A DNA stretch of 34,796 nucleotides from Pilaira anomala (GCA_025716855.1 JAIXMQ010000135.1:1-34796), one strand, 5' to 3'. Positions 1 to 11,727 are shown, counted from the first letter of the stretch. The notes: generated by a model not told the origin, from the letters alone. Numbers and translations are program-made.

Positions 1-113
1 AAAAACGGAGGAGGAGGGAAAAAATTCACATACTATATAAGAAAGAATACCATAGTGTTTACGTAATGCTTACAGTTATAAGTAAATTGTTCACAACGGG
101 AAAATTTTCTCCT

Positions 114-144
<31 letters not shown>

Positions 145-228
145 GTACCTTTTTAAAAAGAGATTCTTTAATTGACATTATCCCGTTAGTTTGTTTTTTT
201 CTTCAACTTTTTTTTACTACATCTACAA

Positions 229-619
229 ATGGCCGGTCAAAGAAACAGCATTGCTTTACCTGAACTCAATGTTACTTCAAAGAACTATTATGAACGAATC
301 GCAAATTATTTTAGGAAAGCTAGATATTCTTGGAGCGACAATCAATGATTTGAAAGGAAAAACAAAAGCCGCGAAAGAGGAAATATGTCTTTGAAAGAGG
401 AACTTTCTTCTTTAAAAAATCAACTTAATATGATCTATTCTTCCGTAGGAAATGACCTGTCTATGTCTAGCACGCGCTTTGCAGGTGAAGCTACTGGTAG
501 TGTCTAAAAGAACGGGGGAGTTTTTTTTCTGGATAACTTTGTCTCCTTCGTTGGATCCTAGCCTAGATAATCATATTGTTGAAGTTCCATTTCTTGAGCG
601 TTCTAATATGCTATATTAA
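229..619 (+). pseudogene. Decayed unknown protein gene, at least three frame changes
   Basis: An ATG at 229 after a T-rich leader opens a reading frame of 40 codons (start MAGQRNSIALPELNV). The protein-like sequence then moves to the next frame (KLDILGATINDLKGKTKAA, ends 394), returns to the first frame at 385 (MSLKEELSSLKNQLNMIYSS, stop 505-507) and appears to shift again to end at a TAA at 617-619 (SLDPSLDNHIVEVPF). The middle part is rich in K, E, L and Q with a heptad-like look, so a short coiled coil is likely. I do not recognise the family. The consecutive shifts indicate an old, non-functional gene or the remnant of a transposon-borne gene; sequencing errors could explain one shift but hardly three. 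Confidence 0.45.
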
Positions 620-1291
620 CTATATTTTTCTTTATATAAAAAAAAAAAACTTTACTGTACTAACCCTTAACATGTGTACTAAGTGAAGTTGCCACTAAAG
701 CAACCCAAAGAAAGAGAGAATGATCCTCGACCAAGAAGAAGACTAAAGGTGCCAATATAAAGACTATAATAATATTTGTAGAATTAGTAGACTAACAGCC
801 AGTGTATTATTATTATTAGATGCCACCACAGGACCAGCCAGTAGAAGTAAAAAAAAGTAATTCAAGATTAGAAGAACCTAAGAAATGGTAAGTGTATATA
901 TTGTTCAAAGAGGGACTTATACTATTTAGTTATATTTATAATGTAAAGCATCACATTTAATAGATGATTATAAAGCAAAGCAGAAGTAGTGAAGTTAAGT
1001 GTATTATGTCTGAGATATTATTATTGTGAGTTCCTACATCATTTTATTTAAATAGATATTACATGTAAAATAAAGTATAATTTAATCAACATAATATAAA
1101 GAGTATACGTTATAAAAAGTTTTAAAAGTGAATGTATAAGCAAATAAAAAAATAAGGAATCATGCTGCTGGACCTTTCAGAATAATGTAAAAAAGTTATA
1201 TACAGCTGTAAAAAAGTTTGTAAAAAAAGTTCAACTTTTTTATACCTTCTGCAAAACCGGCAGAAAAGTCGAGTAGAGTGTAGCGACTTTT

Positions 1292-1459
1292 TTATTAACA
1301 TCAAAAGCAAGAGACTTTTTTTATAGCTTACAATAAAACTTTAGGGTATGTACATAATATATTCCACCATCTTGATTTTTCTAGAAACAACAATTTCTTC
1401 TCCTTTCAAAATTAGAGCATAAATAAAAAATTTACAAATATCTCTACTGGATAAAAACA
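1292..1459 (-). repeat. Dispersed repeat copy, inverted partner at 24769-24934
   Basis: The reverse complement of this segment matches 24769-24934 over about 167 bp with scattered substitutions. Shared blocks include TAATATATTCCACCATCTTG, the stretch around TAGAAACAACAATTTCTTCT and TATCTCTACTGGATAAAAAC. In the partner, one frame reads like protein (see 24769-25153), so this is probably a decayed coding remnant of an unidentified element rather than a structural repeat. Homology stops abruptly at both ends. Confidence 0.75.
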
Positions 1460-1963
1460 AGACTTTTCCTTTTCACTTCAGCTGGTTTTAGACAAGATTT
1501 ATTCAGGCAAACTTTATAGTTAAATGAAGCTATAAGTACCAATGCAGTTGAATTAGGAGCTTTTTACTTACCGAAGCCTGATTTGGATCTTGAATAAAAC
1601 GTTAAAAGCGGCCTTAAAAAATTAAATTCTATCATTTGTTTTGTTAGTTACTAGGTTTATTACTCAGTACATTTTGTTTATGAGAAGTCGTGTTGTAATA
1701 ACAAAGTAAATAACCTTCTTTTTTTTTTGAAAAAATCAACAGAGTTTTATACACCTTTTCCATTAAAGTTTGATATCAAAGAAGCGTGTTTTTACATTAA
1801 GAATTTTTTTCTCTACATGTACTTGACGTGATTTTTTACTTTCCATCTTAAAAATTTCGAGTCTCCAGACCCACAACTTGTCCATACTAAAAATGGTGCT
1901 CTATGTAAGAGTGCAAAAAAGGGGGAAAAAAGCATCTTCAATAACTAGTAAAACCTTGTGATT

Positions 1964-2040
1964 ACCATAAACATCAGATGCCATAATATTGTAACATACC
2001 ATAAACATCATCTGCCATAATATTGTCATTACCATAAAAA
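1964..2040. repeat. Short tandem repeat, about 34 bp, 2.3 copies
   Basis: The unit ACCATAAACATCAGATGCCATAATATTGT recurs at 1964 and 1998 and begins a third time at about 2031. The two full copies differ at only a few positions. No function is suggested. Confidence 0.75.
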
Positions 2041-2476
2041 ACTTAAAAACTTAAAAACTTAATGCAAATTAAAACTTACAAAGCTAAATACGTTAAATAT
2101 CAAAAACCAACTAGAATTTAATATGATTACTAAAAGCCTTATAGCATAGAAATATAACATAACAAAAACGTCACTATAAAAATTATAAGCTATAAATTAC
2201 AATATAAACACAATCACTATAAATAAATAAATAAATAAATAAAATCCCAATATTTTTTTTTATTATTTATCATTTTAAAATAAGCCCTTGCCACATACAA
2301 CGTCTTTAACTGCTTTAATTATTCTAATAGTTTTACATAAGCTGCCACACTACAAATACTGATTGAACGAGAAAAAAAGGGATAAGTTACATAAAAAAAA
2401 CTTCATATTTTTAAAAAAAAAAAAAAAATTGAGCTTAAGCCATAGGAAGTTATGGCTCATCATTATCATCTTTAAT

Positions 2477-2795
2477 TGAAAGAGCTCTTCTAAACTAAAA
2501 TAACAATTATTATTTTATATCTTAAATATCCTGATGAATTGTGTTTGAATAAGGACCATATTTTTTATGGGTTTAAATGAATATATATCCAATTTCTCTG
2601 CTTTGAATATAAACGTTCTACTCTTTCGAATTGACCATATAATTGTGGATTGCATCTACCCGATTGGATAACAATTTACATAATTCCTGACTAAACAGCT
2701 CCCTGAAATTATTTATATGATTGTTATTAGCCTGGATTTCGTTGTTACAGATTTCATTGGTAAATGCACATACTTTTAAATTGACAAGACTATGA
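2477..2795 (-). pseudogene. Decayed coding repeat, sister of 34472-34790
   Basis: This segment matches 34472-34790 in direct orientation over about 320 bp with many substitutions and small indels. Read on the minus strand, both copies hold pieces of the same protein: LLSNRVDAIHNY here against LLSNRVDRIQDYL in the partner, then FERVERLYSK against FDRVERLYSKAEELGIDSF. In this copy the frame is broken several times. I do not recognise the family. It is the more decayed of two copies of an unknown gene or transposon fragment. Confidence 0.6.
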
Positions 2796-4480
2796 ATGTA
2801 AGGAATTTATTTATGCACTTTAATATGTAAGAGATTTTGAATTAGTTAAGTTTTTTGTTGTGAAAAGATATGTATGCAATGGTGGTTTTAAATTAATTCA
2901 AGATGGATATGTAGTGTAGAGATCAAATTGATGTATACAAGTGTTTGTAAAACAGATAATTGTAGCAAATATTTGACCAGGATGAAAGGTGCTTCAGAGA
3001 AGATAAAAACCACCAATTATGCCTATGTGAGGATTGAACCAAATATAAATTGAGAAGTAATTTTGATATGAAGAAGGCCTCGAGTTGGGAGTTAGAAATT
3101 ATACAAGCTTGCAAGTACTTTATCTTGGACGAGTAAATAAAGAGAGATGTGTAAAAGATACTTTCCGGATTAGCCACAGCAGTTATAGTAGTTTTGTTTG
3201 ATTTTTTGTTTTCTTGTTTCTTGTTTTGTTTCTTTAATATGTAGCAAGTAGAATTATTTCAAGGCATATATAAGAGTAGTAGTCAAGACCATGTTGCTAG
3301 ATTAAAAAAGAAGAGATTACATATCAAATAGTAACCATCACAGTCAACAAAAGAGACATTTGAAGAATACATCATGATGAGAAAAAATGATAAATAAATA
3401 CCTTTGTAAAGTTAAAAAACCATTTCCCAGTTATCTCGCCTCCTCCCAACGAAACGAAGCCACCTCAGATGGATGGAACATCTCTACTAATGACGCTACT
3501 GTCCCTACTACGGCGCCCATATTGTACTGCGAGTCAATTAAGAAGCAAGTCAGCAAATAATGGAATCCGTTATTCGTGGTCAAAAGCTGTTTTCGATAAC
3601 CAGTACTGAATCTTTCAATTAAACTATACGTATAGACTATACTAACATCTCACACACCAAACACTATCAACCAGACGAAGATCTCTTACACGTGAAATAG
3701 AGTCATCTTGAATCAGACATTCTCCCCATGGCAACAACCGTTGTATTAGACCAACCAAGCAACATCAAAACAAAAGCTTAGCAACCAAGGAAGAAATGGC
3801 CATTTTATACGCAAATACTTGTAGTGAAATAAGTGTAGAATCATTTTTAAGAACACGTGGGAATTCATTAGCTTCTTCCTGTAATAAAGTTATAGATCTC
3901 ACCACTGATAATATTTATTATGCATATTTCAAAATTGTTCATTTCTTGATATAATATCTTGTATGTCATCAAAGAGGTGGTTTTAAAGAATATTTATGCT
4001 TTATTTTAAGAAGAAAAGGAAAAAAGAAAAAAGAAAAAGGGAGATAGAAATAGAAAAAAAAAGTGCTAAAATAAACCTGTTTGCGATCATGTGTGGCGCC
4101 CAAAATTTGTTGGGATTTAAAATATGCATAAATCTGTGTCTCTTTCTTAACACCAAACGTCAATACAAGTGACAAAAAAAAACATGCTTTTTTACAAAAG
4201 AACATCGACTTTATCAGCTAATGAAGCAAGCTACATATGTGAATTTTTATTATTTTTACTTTTTGGGAAATCCGACGAAAAGTAGAAGCATATTCACATG
4301 CTGCTTCACCATTACTAAAATGAGTACATGATACATAGTGGTATGATTACAACTGGTAACTAATTACTACACAAAAATCTTTTTTTTATTAAGATGGGAC
4401 AAAAAATTTATTATGAAGCTTCCATACACTTTTTTAATACTGAAAAAATTAAAGATCACACATTATGATATAAATTTATT
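2796..4480. other. No clear gene; one GC-richer patch near 3430-3800
   Basis: Nothing in this stretch can be assigned. A patch from about 3430 to 3800 is less AT-rich than its surroundings, and one plus frame contains protein-like words (for example NDATVPTTAPILYCESIKKQ at about 3490-3550) before stops appear, so it may be another dead coding fragment. The open frames on the minus strand at 2923-3177 and 3969-4205 are low complexity and are not supported. Confidence 0.35.
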
Positions 4481-4587
4481 TTTTAAAAAAAAAAGATATT
4501 GTGGAACGTAGTAAGTGTAGTATCAAAAGTATCGGTAGTATATGAGCCATTATTCCTTACAATTAGTAGCATCAGTACTAGTAGTAT

Positions 4588-4690
<103 letters not shown>

Positions 4691-4699
4691 TGTTGTATC

Positions 4700-5148
4700 T
4701 GAACCAACCAGTAAAAATACAAATAAAAAGTAATAATAAAAAAACACAATTGAAAAATATAACAATAATATAATCAGCAGTGCTGGTAGGGAAAGAAAGA
4801 GGAATAATAATAATCTAATCATATTACATTCTCTTCACACTTTATTATATATAAGAAATAACTTGAACTGATGTAACAGATTAAACATCCATATTAGGAT
4901 TACACACCATAATTATTAATTCAACCCAGACATCATATATTTAAACTTTCAGGACACACAATCACCGGATCATTCTTAATAAGTATACATCCTAATGATC
5001 TGATATTACTCTTGATCTTTCTGTCAAATCTAGAAGACGATATTCTTATGTGAACAAGATAATAGTAAAATGGATCGCAACCGCTCCCATAATAAATAAT
5101 CAAGATTACTCAATTTAAATAAACAATCTCCGTTACTATTGGCAACCG
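4700..5148. other. AT-rich spacer, no gene seen
   Basis: The stretch between the triplet repeat and the family A pseudogene has stops in every frame and no repeat partner that I could find in the window. Confidence 0.4.
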
Positions 5149-5841
5149 CTATTGATGCTGTAAGGTAAGCTCGTATACAACAGTAGATGATGTTCTTTTA
5201 ACATCCTCTTTTGACAAAAGACCCACCGCCTTCAACAATTTCATTTGGATATCATCATCCATATTTTCAAGTCTTCACTTCTCTCTTGTCCTGACTGAGA
5301 CACCAATTGACTCTTTATCTACATAACTCAACAGTTCTTAAGGTGACATCTTTAACAAATAAATAAGCATATTTGAGTTTTTTTTTTAAAAAAAAATTTA
5401 AATTATAAATTTACATAGTTTCTTGTGAATTTATTCAAATTTAGTAAGTAACACATTACACCCGACACTCGACTTGACTTTGCTATCATTGGAAAAGCTA
5501 TTCAACGCTTACTTGTAAATGTTGTATCTGACTGTTAACGGTTCAACCTCCACAGGTTTACAAACCTCACCACACACTACCAAACGCGACAGATCCATTC
5601 TTGCATATAAATCCAAATTCTTATCCGCACTCCAACTCAACCAACCTTCAATACATTTAATTGAAACTTCTGTGTCAACCAACGTATCCAAAATAAGCAA
5701 AATAATAACATCACTACGATACGTATGGATATAGTTTGCCTCTTCTTCAATGGAGGAATCAGCTTTCACATTGCCTTTGCTATCGATAATAACCTTGGGT
5801 AATGTAATAACCTTTACGTTGTTAACACGGTAAAAGCCCAT
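5149..5841 (-). pseudogene. Unknown family A, copy 1, two-exon gene with internal stops
   Basis: The minus strand encodes a protein paralogous to 18573-19324. From the ATG at 5841 (MGFYRVNNVKVITLP) the frame runs to a TAA at 5509; the partner has His-Cys (KHCLNHFND) where this copy has stop-Ala (K*ALNSFSND), so the stop is premature. After an AT-rich gap that corresponds to the partner's intron, a second exon-like segment resumes (DKESIGVSVRTREK, a TGA, then NMDDDIQMKLLKAVGLLSKE) and ends at 5149-5151. The N-terminal part alternates hydrophobic strands with VIIDSKGNVK and SDVIILLILD. I know no named domain for it. The stop in exon 1, the TGA in exon 2 and the loss of a clear splice donor make it a pseudogene. 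Confidence 0.75.
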
Positions 5842-6118
5842 AGTTGGAAAAGAAAAAAATAAGGAAAAACTATCTTTTTTATACTTTTTAATCATCTTTC
5901 TGCCATCTCAAGCAAGTTTAATAGCGCCTGCTATTTACGTCTCTGTCAAAGACAACACTGAGCTTGATATTTTGTATTACAGTATTATGAATAGAAATTA
6001 CTCTTACGAGTGGATAAGAACTCATTTGGCTTGCTCTCTGACAGACATCACATTTTGACGATGGGTTTAGTTAGAATATCTTCTATACTAAACACATGCA
6101 GTCGATTAACCCAAGAAT

Positions 6119-6310
6119 CTATTTAAAAGAAGGACCTTTGTTATTGAAATTTATGACTTGTTTATGATAAAGATATGTCTTACCACTGTTGATGCCATGG
6201 ATTAAGAAGGTTTCAAAATCATTTATTTCTTGATACAATCTCTTGTTTGAATAACGTATTATGTAGTTAAATAAGATAGTAGGATGGTACTGACAGGATA
6301 AATTCATGTT
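6119..6310 (-). pseudogene. P-loop remnant resembling a Pif1/Helitron helicase
   Basis: The minus-strand frame reads NDFETFLIHGINSGKTYLYH, which resembles the Walker A segment of Pif1-type helicases (a hydrophobic strand, then GxxxxGKT, then YLY). It is preceded by RYSNKRLYQEI and followed by QVINFNNKGPSFK and a stop. The usual glycines of GxGGxGKT are partly lost. No other helicase motif is visible nearby. The open frame upstream on this strand is a Phe/Leu low-complexity run made by the purine tract at 6330-6410 and is not part of a gene. A chance resemblance cannot be excluded. Confidence 0.35.
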
Positions 6311-6429
6311 TTGAAATGTGTAAAAAAAAACAAAAGGGGGAAAGAGAAAAAGATAAAGAAAGAGAAAAAAGATAAAAAAGATAAAAAAGATAAAAAAGAT
6401 AAAAAAGAATGAAAAAAACAACCAAATTA

Positions 6430-7700
6430 AATAAATCTGTTCGTGATTTATTATTTTGTACCATACGAAAAAAAAAGCACTTCATTTTTTTTAAAAATGA
6501 AAGGTTCAATTGAAAAGTGCCTTTTTTTTTTTTCTTGAAGGACCAAAAGAAAGATTACATATTCAAATGCATTTACAAATTGACGTCAAACAATAAAATA
6601 AGATTGAGAAGTTGTACATCCTTTTTTATTTCTGATTCCTGTTGAGCTTTTTTCCCAAGCTGAAGCGCATATGTACTTTTGAAAGATCCTCTTGTGTTAG
6701 AAAGTAGTATATACCATTGTGCTAGAATATTTGGGTCTACTACTTAATACGATTAATTGCAAAGTGCAATTAATAATATAATGTATCTTCACCAACTATT
6801 AATCAACTATTATTGAATCCATTGAAGCAACAAGAAAAGACTTACCATAAGACTCAACATAAACAAAAAGACTTGCCATCCTGAATTTCTTTCTTTTTTT
6901 TTTCTTTTCTTGGAAAAATATTGAACCAAAACAAAAAATGAAGTCATTTTTTTAAGCGCACAGACCTCCCTCCCCCTTTTTTGTCATTCTTTGTGAAACA
7001 CACAACCTGATTGAGCCGTATTAAAAAAACAGGTTTATTTAGAAAAAAAACAAGAAAGAATCTGCCTTACTTTTCAAATTATTACCTACAAGAACAATAG
7101 ACCACTTTTAAGGGCTGGTATTTACAAAAAGATATTTTTGATGTGATTGACACAAACTACATAAAAGAATCGAGTAGTTATAAAGCTTGGAAATAACATA
7201 ATATTTGTTTATGAAAATTATATCTTGTTTCTTTTATGCAAAAAAAAAAAAAAAAAAAAATAGACAACATCAACGTAAAAAAAAAATCGTCTAGACGAAA
7301 ATGTTTCTGTGGCTGTGGCCATCCATCATAATGCTCTCTCTTCAGGGGCCTTTCCTTTATTGTACTATTCTATTGATCGAGGACTGTTCGGACCTATAGT
7401 TTGTGCTTGAGTCTAACCACATTATCCTTATTCAAGAAACTGATATTATTGGGTGCGCTCTAGTACCTTTCGAAAATATTTTTTACCCAAATTTGTAAGT
7501 AGGTGTCTGTTTTTTGAGCAAAAACTCAGTTTGAAAATGGATAAACATGCCTCCGAATTTATCTTTAAAATGCCTGGGACAAATGACGTAATTTTGATCT
7601 GTGTACCTTAAAATAAAACCCCATTTATAATCCAGTAATGACTTGCATTATTTTGATGTCAATTTGATTTTTTTCCTTTTTTCTTCTTCTCTTTACTTTA
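6430..7700. other. AT-rich spacer with weak coding-like remnants near 7300-7480
   Basis: No gene is supported. Between about 7310 and 7480 two plus frames contain protein-like words (HHNALSSGAFPLLYYSID and ESNHIILIQETDIIG). The second has the IQET word seen in LINE apurinic-type endonucleases, which is too little for a call. An A22 tract lies at about 7240-7260. A T-rich run at about 7669-7700 forms the leader of the next gene. Confidence 0.35.
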
Positions 7701-7719
7701 CATTATTTTACCACACAAA

Positions 7720-8013
7720 ATGAACAACCAAGCTATTCAAACCCGTGCTGAAAACAACAATGTTGGATGTGATGATGAGGAATATCTTTACCTCCTTCAA
7801 CAACAAGAAGAAAGAAGACGAACCCTTCGTGAAGAGCTTTTGACAATCATGGACGCAGATTTCGAACGTTTTTTTTTGGAAGCGCTTAAAGACGACCAAA
7901 ACAACTTGATCAGCTTTTCGGTATCCATGTTGTATAAAATCTATACTAACTCACCATCGAGATTATTCAGAAGCGTTAGACGTATGGAAGATCATTTGAA
8001 TTTTACCGAGTAA
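7720..8013 (+). CDS. Small acidic/coiled protein of unknown function (97 aa)
   Basis: The ATG at 7720 follows a T-rich leader and sits in an ACAAAATGA context typical of fungal starts; the ORF ends with tandem TAA codons. The protein starts MNNQAIQTRAENNN, has a Gln/Glu/Arg-rich helix (YLLQQQEERRRTLREELL) and an amphipathic C-terminal half (FERFFLEALKDD, SMLYKIYTNSPSRLF). Codon use looks genuine and low complexity is absent. I do not recognise it. The same reading frame stays open after the stops and becomes the helicase fragment at 8074-8679, and GT-AG sites exist (for example a GTATCC at 7921 and an AG at 8048-8049, both in phase) that would join the two. It may therefore be the first exon of a chimeric gene rather than a separate gene. 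Confidence 0.5.
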   Translation: MNNQAIQTRAENNNVGCDDEEYLYLLQQQEERRRTLREELLTIMDADFERFFLEALKDDQNNLISFSVSMLYKIYTNSPSRLFRSVRRMEDHLNFTE

Positions 8014-8073
8014 TAATACTGGACAACAAAGCACTCATTGGAGAGACAGGTAAAAAGGACAAAAAGAGGAACG

Positions 8074-8679
8074 TCTCCTCCTCATGTTATGCGTGTATTT
8101 ATTTCTAATCAAGAAACAAACACGTATAACAATCGTAAGATTAGAGAAGCCCCCAACGCAGCAAGGTATTACAACTGTAGAGACGGTTCAGCTGGTTTCC
8201 GACACTCTTTAGCTTTCAACGAGACACATTTAAAGGAAGTTTTGATCTTAAAGGTGGGCACACCCGTCATGCTTCTTCATAACCTGTCTGTGGCAACTGG
8301 GTGGGTAAACGGTACCATGGCAGTAGTTGTGTCGCTATTTCAAAACGGTGTAGCAATCCGAAGAGCTGACGGTGCCATTCGTACCATCATGCCAATTACT
8401 CGGTTTGTTTATAAATCTTCTGTCAGCCGTACCCAATTGCTTTTAGATGTTGCCTATGCCACTACTATCCATAAAATACAAAGTCTTACTCTTCCCAGTA
8501 TTGCCATTTGTCTTTCTAATAACTTTCCAAGTCACGGCCAACTTTACGTTGCAGCAAGTCGTGTCAAAAGACTTGAAGACCTCTTTTTTTTCCCTTTAAC
8601 AAACTTAGGGGGAATTAAAATTAAAGCTGATTTAAATTGTAATCAAGCAATTCAATTTGCTGAAGGAACTATTTTTTAA
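8074..8679 (+). pseudogene. C-terminal half of a Pif1/Helitron-type DNA helicase
   Basis: This is the end of an SF1B helicase. Visible landmarks in order are RVFISNQETNTYNN, VLILKVGTPVMLLHNL with GWVNGTM (the conserved LKVGxPVMLxxNL...NGT segment), YATTIHKIQSLTLPS (the T-IHK-Q-G-TL motif, with Ser instead of Gly), and GQLYVAASRVKRLEDL (arginine-finger motif VI). The 5' half with Walker A and B is missing. The open frame continues upstream to about 8020 without helicase similarity. The stop at 8677-8679 follows the usual end of the domain. Similar C-terminal blocks recur at 27759-28193. A Helitron origin is likely because such fragments are common in these genomes, but no Rep domain or Helitron end is visible. 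Confidence 0.8.
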
Positions 8680-8844
8680 TTTTTTATATCTACACTATAA
8701 TAAATTTATATCAACCTATTCATATTTTTTTTAATTTTTTTTTTTTTTTTTTTTTTTTACAGAGAATGGTACAAGTTGTTATCATGTTGGAAGCACGTAT
8801 CCAAATTTTGAAAAATGGTTAACAGGTACAGACTCTTTTTTGAA

Positions 8845-8990
8845 TTCCAAATCGTTTTATAGTTAGTAATTTCCCTTAATTCACACCGTTTGCAGTGAAA
8901 AAAAAGACTTTTCTAGTGCGATATGGAATTTTAAGTTTTTGTTGATACTTTCTAACTCTTTTTTGAATTTTGAATCATTTTATGCTATTG
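8845..8990. repeat. Left-flank copies of the degenerate ATCGTTT motif
   Basis: Two blocks at about 8838-8872 and 8950-8985 begin with CTCTTTTTTGAATT and contain AAATCGTTTTATAGTTAGTA or the related GAATCATTTTATGCTA. They match the motif repeated at about 12345-12955 on the other side of the Harbinger element and are spaced by about 115 bp like those. A T25 tract lies just before, at about 8734-8758. Confidence 0.55.
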
Positions 8991-9153
8991 TTACAGCCAA
9001 TAAAATAGGAACCACTGTAATACAAAGAAATAAATACTTTGTGTAAAAATACAATAAAAATACTTCAGTTTTGATTTAATATAAATTTCAGGTAAAACCT
9101 AATTCGGTTCTCTCGTTATCTCTTCGATTGCCTTTCATCGTTATTCACACAAT

Positions 9154-9179
9154 AGGGGGTTTCATTTCTAGTCATCCCA
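9154..9179 (+). repeat. Left terminal inverted repeat of the Harbinger element
   Basis: The 26 bp mirror 11880-11905 with one mismatch. The AAT at 9151-9153 is the left target duplication. Immediately inside, ATCCCAccgTTGGGAT forms a small hairpin. Confidence 0.92.
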
Positions 9180-9383
9180 CCGTTGGGATGAATTTAACAT
9201 CAGCCAATTACATTACTCTCCCACTCATTAGAAATGAAACCCATTCATCCCATTATTACAAATAAAATAAAAAATCGGTCATACCATAATTAGACAAGTA
9301 GATACAAAATACATCATTTTATTTAAAGCATGCCGTCATGTATTGTAATTAAACCTCTCTTTCACTTACTATCAATTAAAAAA

Positions 9384-10391
9384 ATGCCCCGTCCTACTAA
9401 AAGAACATTACCTTCTACTGCTTCTAAGGGAAGAGAACAAACCAAACAACAAAAAAAGAACAATACGTTATGGGAAACTGATCAAGGTGGAAACGATCAA
9501 CTAACATCTGACCAGCGTCTCATTCGTTTTTTGTTGAAAGACGATGGCAGAAATCTTAATATTCTTACTGTAACCTCGAGACAACTAAAGAATAGAAAGA
9601 GGCCATCCAAGCCTTCTAAGAGAGAATTAGCTAGGACATGCGAACAATACTTCAAAGAACAAGGTATTACTTATCGTACGGATGAGGATATTCGTGGTCG
9701 CATGAAACGACTTATAGAAAACTACAGTAAAGCCGGTGCAGAGTTCAAGAAAACTGGAAATGGATCCTTTGGAGATACAGAAGACTCAGGATCTAAAACG
9801 TTTGAAAGTATGATAATTAGTATCCAAATTGTGTGTTATGCATTAAACTAAATAAATTTATCGTTTTCAGAACATATCAAAAAGATCTGCCCCTACTATT
9901 ATGAATTAGAGCCATATCTCGAGGATCGTCGTGTTGGATCTGGCCCTGTTGTAGTTGACGATGGTGATGAGATAGCAGACTCGGATGATGATAATCTTTG
10001 TGAGGAACTCACTGTCGACGATGGTGATGATGATGAGAGCGACGCTGTTTCCCTTCCTGACAGACCTATATCTCAACAACTTGTCAATACGGCTGAAGAA
10101 GACAAGCCAAAAAATGCCATGATTCCTGAGATATATGAGATTATGAAAGATGATGAAGATGAGGATGCTGATATTCAAAAGGCATTCGCAATTCAGCAAG
10201 AAGCTGATAACATGGACTTGGAAAAAAAGAAATTCGAGTCAAAAGCGCGCGTTGCTGAGTCTATCTCACACATGCTAGACTCGATGTTGAATGCAGGTAC
10301 TAATCCTTCTTCGCCAAGCATTACAAAATTGATAGATACAGTAGCAGATATCGGAAAAGATATAAATGGTCCACCTAACTCTAATTCTTAA
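9384..10391 (+). CDS. Harbinger-associated MYB/SANT-like protein, two exons
   Basis: Exons are 9384-9807 and 9871-10391, joined across a 63-bp intron (GTATGA at 9808, TTTTCAG at 9864-9870) that restores one frame of 314 codons. The start MPRPTKRTLPS is chosen because it has an A-rich context; an in-frame ATG at 9330 would add 18 residues. The N-terminal 140 residues carry basic patches (TKRTLPSTASKGREQTKQQKK, residues about 5-25) and a tri-helical stretch with SDQRLIRFLL, TVTSRQLKNRKRPSKPSKRE and IRGRMKRLIENYSKAGAEFK, fitting the DNA-binding accessory protein of PIF/Harbinger elements. The middle is very acidic (DDGDEIADSDDD) and the C-terminal part is a charged helix (DMDLEKKKFESKARVAE-like). 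It lies convergent to the transposase within the same terminal repeats. In known Harbingers this partner binds the ends and helps nuclear import. Confidence 0.82.
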
Positions 10392-10420
10392 ATAAAAAAT
10401 AAAAAATTTATTAATCATAA

Positions 10421-11727
10421 TCACTGTCTTTTGTTACAATTACGAGCAATCAGATATTCCATAAGAGCATTTCTTCTTTCATGCCCTGATGCCGTATATT
10501 CATCGTTGTATACAGCAGTATCATCTTTGTTGCTGTCCCTTCTTTCCTTCTCTAGTTTTCTTATTACTTTTTTCACATAATGGTCATCTTCTGGTTCATC
10601 CAACATCATATTGTGCAAGATAACACAAACACGAATCCACTCAGATGCTTTAATCATTTTTTTCTTGTTGAAATCTGATGTCGCAATCCCTTCATATTAC
10701 CGAACCGAGACTTCACAATTCCAAAACAATGTTCAATTGCAATTCTTGTTGCTGAATGCAGGTAGTTGAATTGGTTTTGTTGATAACCCAATTGTCCATT
10801 TGGGGGGTTTTTGAAAGTTGGCACCATGTAAGAGGTACATGCAAAGGCTGAATCCGCAAGCATATACACCCCGTCATCAAAATACTTACCTGGATTTTTT
10901 CCCATAGTCAAGTTGAACATGCGAGAGTCATGGGTACAACCAAAAAAGCCAGTAGCAAAGTACCTGATCTTGCGTCGGTGATCGCATACAGCCAAAGTCT
11001 GAATAGCGAAATTTGCTTTACGGGTATAGAATTCTTCATCCCTATACTTTGGTCTGAATTCCAATGGAATTGTTGAGCCATCGATGAAACCAAGACAGTT
11101 TGGAAATCCAGCAACACCCTCCTCGATTTTCTTCTTGATTATTTCTCTTTCTTCATGTTCTGGCCAAAAGATCCATTCAGTTTTCAAAGACAAAATAGCA
11201 TTAAAAAATCTTCTTGTGTAGTCGACAACTGAACCAACAGAAATACCACAGTGGGCAGCCGTGCGATGGGCACCAGATGCACCTCCAGAAATACCAAGAC
11301 GGTAAAGAACAACAGCGGCCTGAAACTGAACAGTTCTTTGCTTCTTTCGACTAGAAACATTGTAGTCCTGGTAGCCTTTAATCCGGTTGCATTATCGTTC
11401 GAAGGCTTCCTTAGACGGCATGCGTACCTCTCGTCTAAATTCACTTTCGTTTTGACTCATCATCCACTCAAGGTAGTCCCCTTCACGCTTGCTCTTGCTT
11501 GTCTTCTGGAATATAAATCGTTTATTTTCCATGAGGTCTAAAATCTTTACGTAACGATGACGTCTTAAAATCTTCTTCGCAATCCATCTATTTCTTTTGA
11601 GCGCCAATGCTTTTGCTTCTTCGCTAGGATAGCTATTTCTTTCAAAAGCCTTGACAATATTATTAAACTTTATACGTAAGCGAGATTCTAGCTTTTCTCT
11701 AAGAAGTTGTTTGGGGCTTGTAGTCAT
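10421..11727 (-). pseudogene. PIF/Harbinger DDE transposase, one nonsense codon and one frameshift
   Basis: From MTTSPKQLLREKLESRLRIK at 11727 the frame runs in register to 10654, interrupted only by a TAA at 11392-11394 in PSKEAFER*CNRIKGY; a TTA leucine would need one base change. The catalytic domain follows: GFIDGSTIPL (first Asp), the FATGFFGCTHDSRMF block, YMLADSAFACTSY (second Asp), RIAIEHCFGIVKSRF (Glu). At 10654-10657 an A7 run shifts the frame by one base, after which EWIRVCVILHNMMLDEPEDD and a charged tail complete the family's C-terminus. All three DDE acidic residues are therefore present. The two lesions are small, so the copy is young or one lesion is a sequence error. The gene cuts and pastes the element at the terminal repeats. 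Confidence 0.88.

Larger units (their letters stand above)
620..2476. other. AT-rich stretch without a recognisable gene
   Basis: I see no convincing coding sequence here. It holds an (A)11 run near 640, a dispersed repeat at 1292-1459, a 34-bp minisatellite at 1964-2040, an AACTTAAAAA run at about 2037-2061, an AAAT microsatellite at about 2221-2243 and an A16 tract near 2412. Short open frames inside it have the low-complexity composition expected by chance in AT-rich DNA. Confidence 0.5.

Noticed and set aside
6119..6509. Phe/Leu-rich transmembrane-like open frames
   Set aside because: They come from the purine tract GATAAAAAAGATAAAAAAGA; only the end of one frame (from about 6310 down) has protein-like content.
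10908..11541. Additional open frames on both strands inside the Harbinger transposase
   Set aside because: They overlap the frame that carries the DDE motifs and have no motif of their own.
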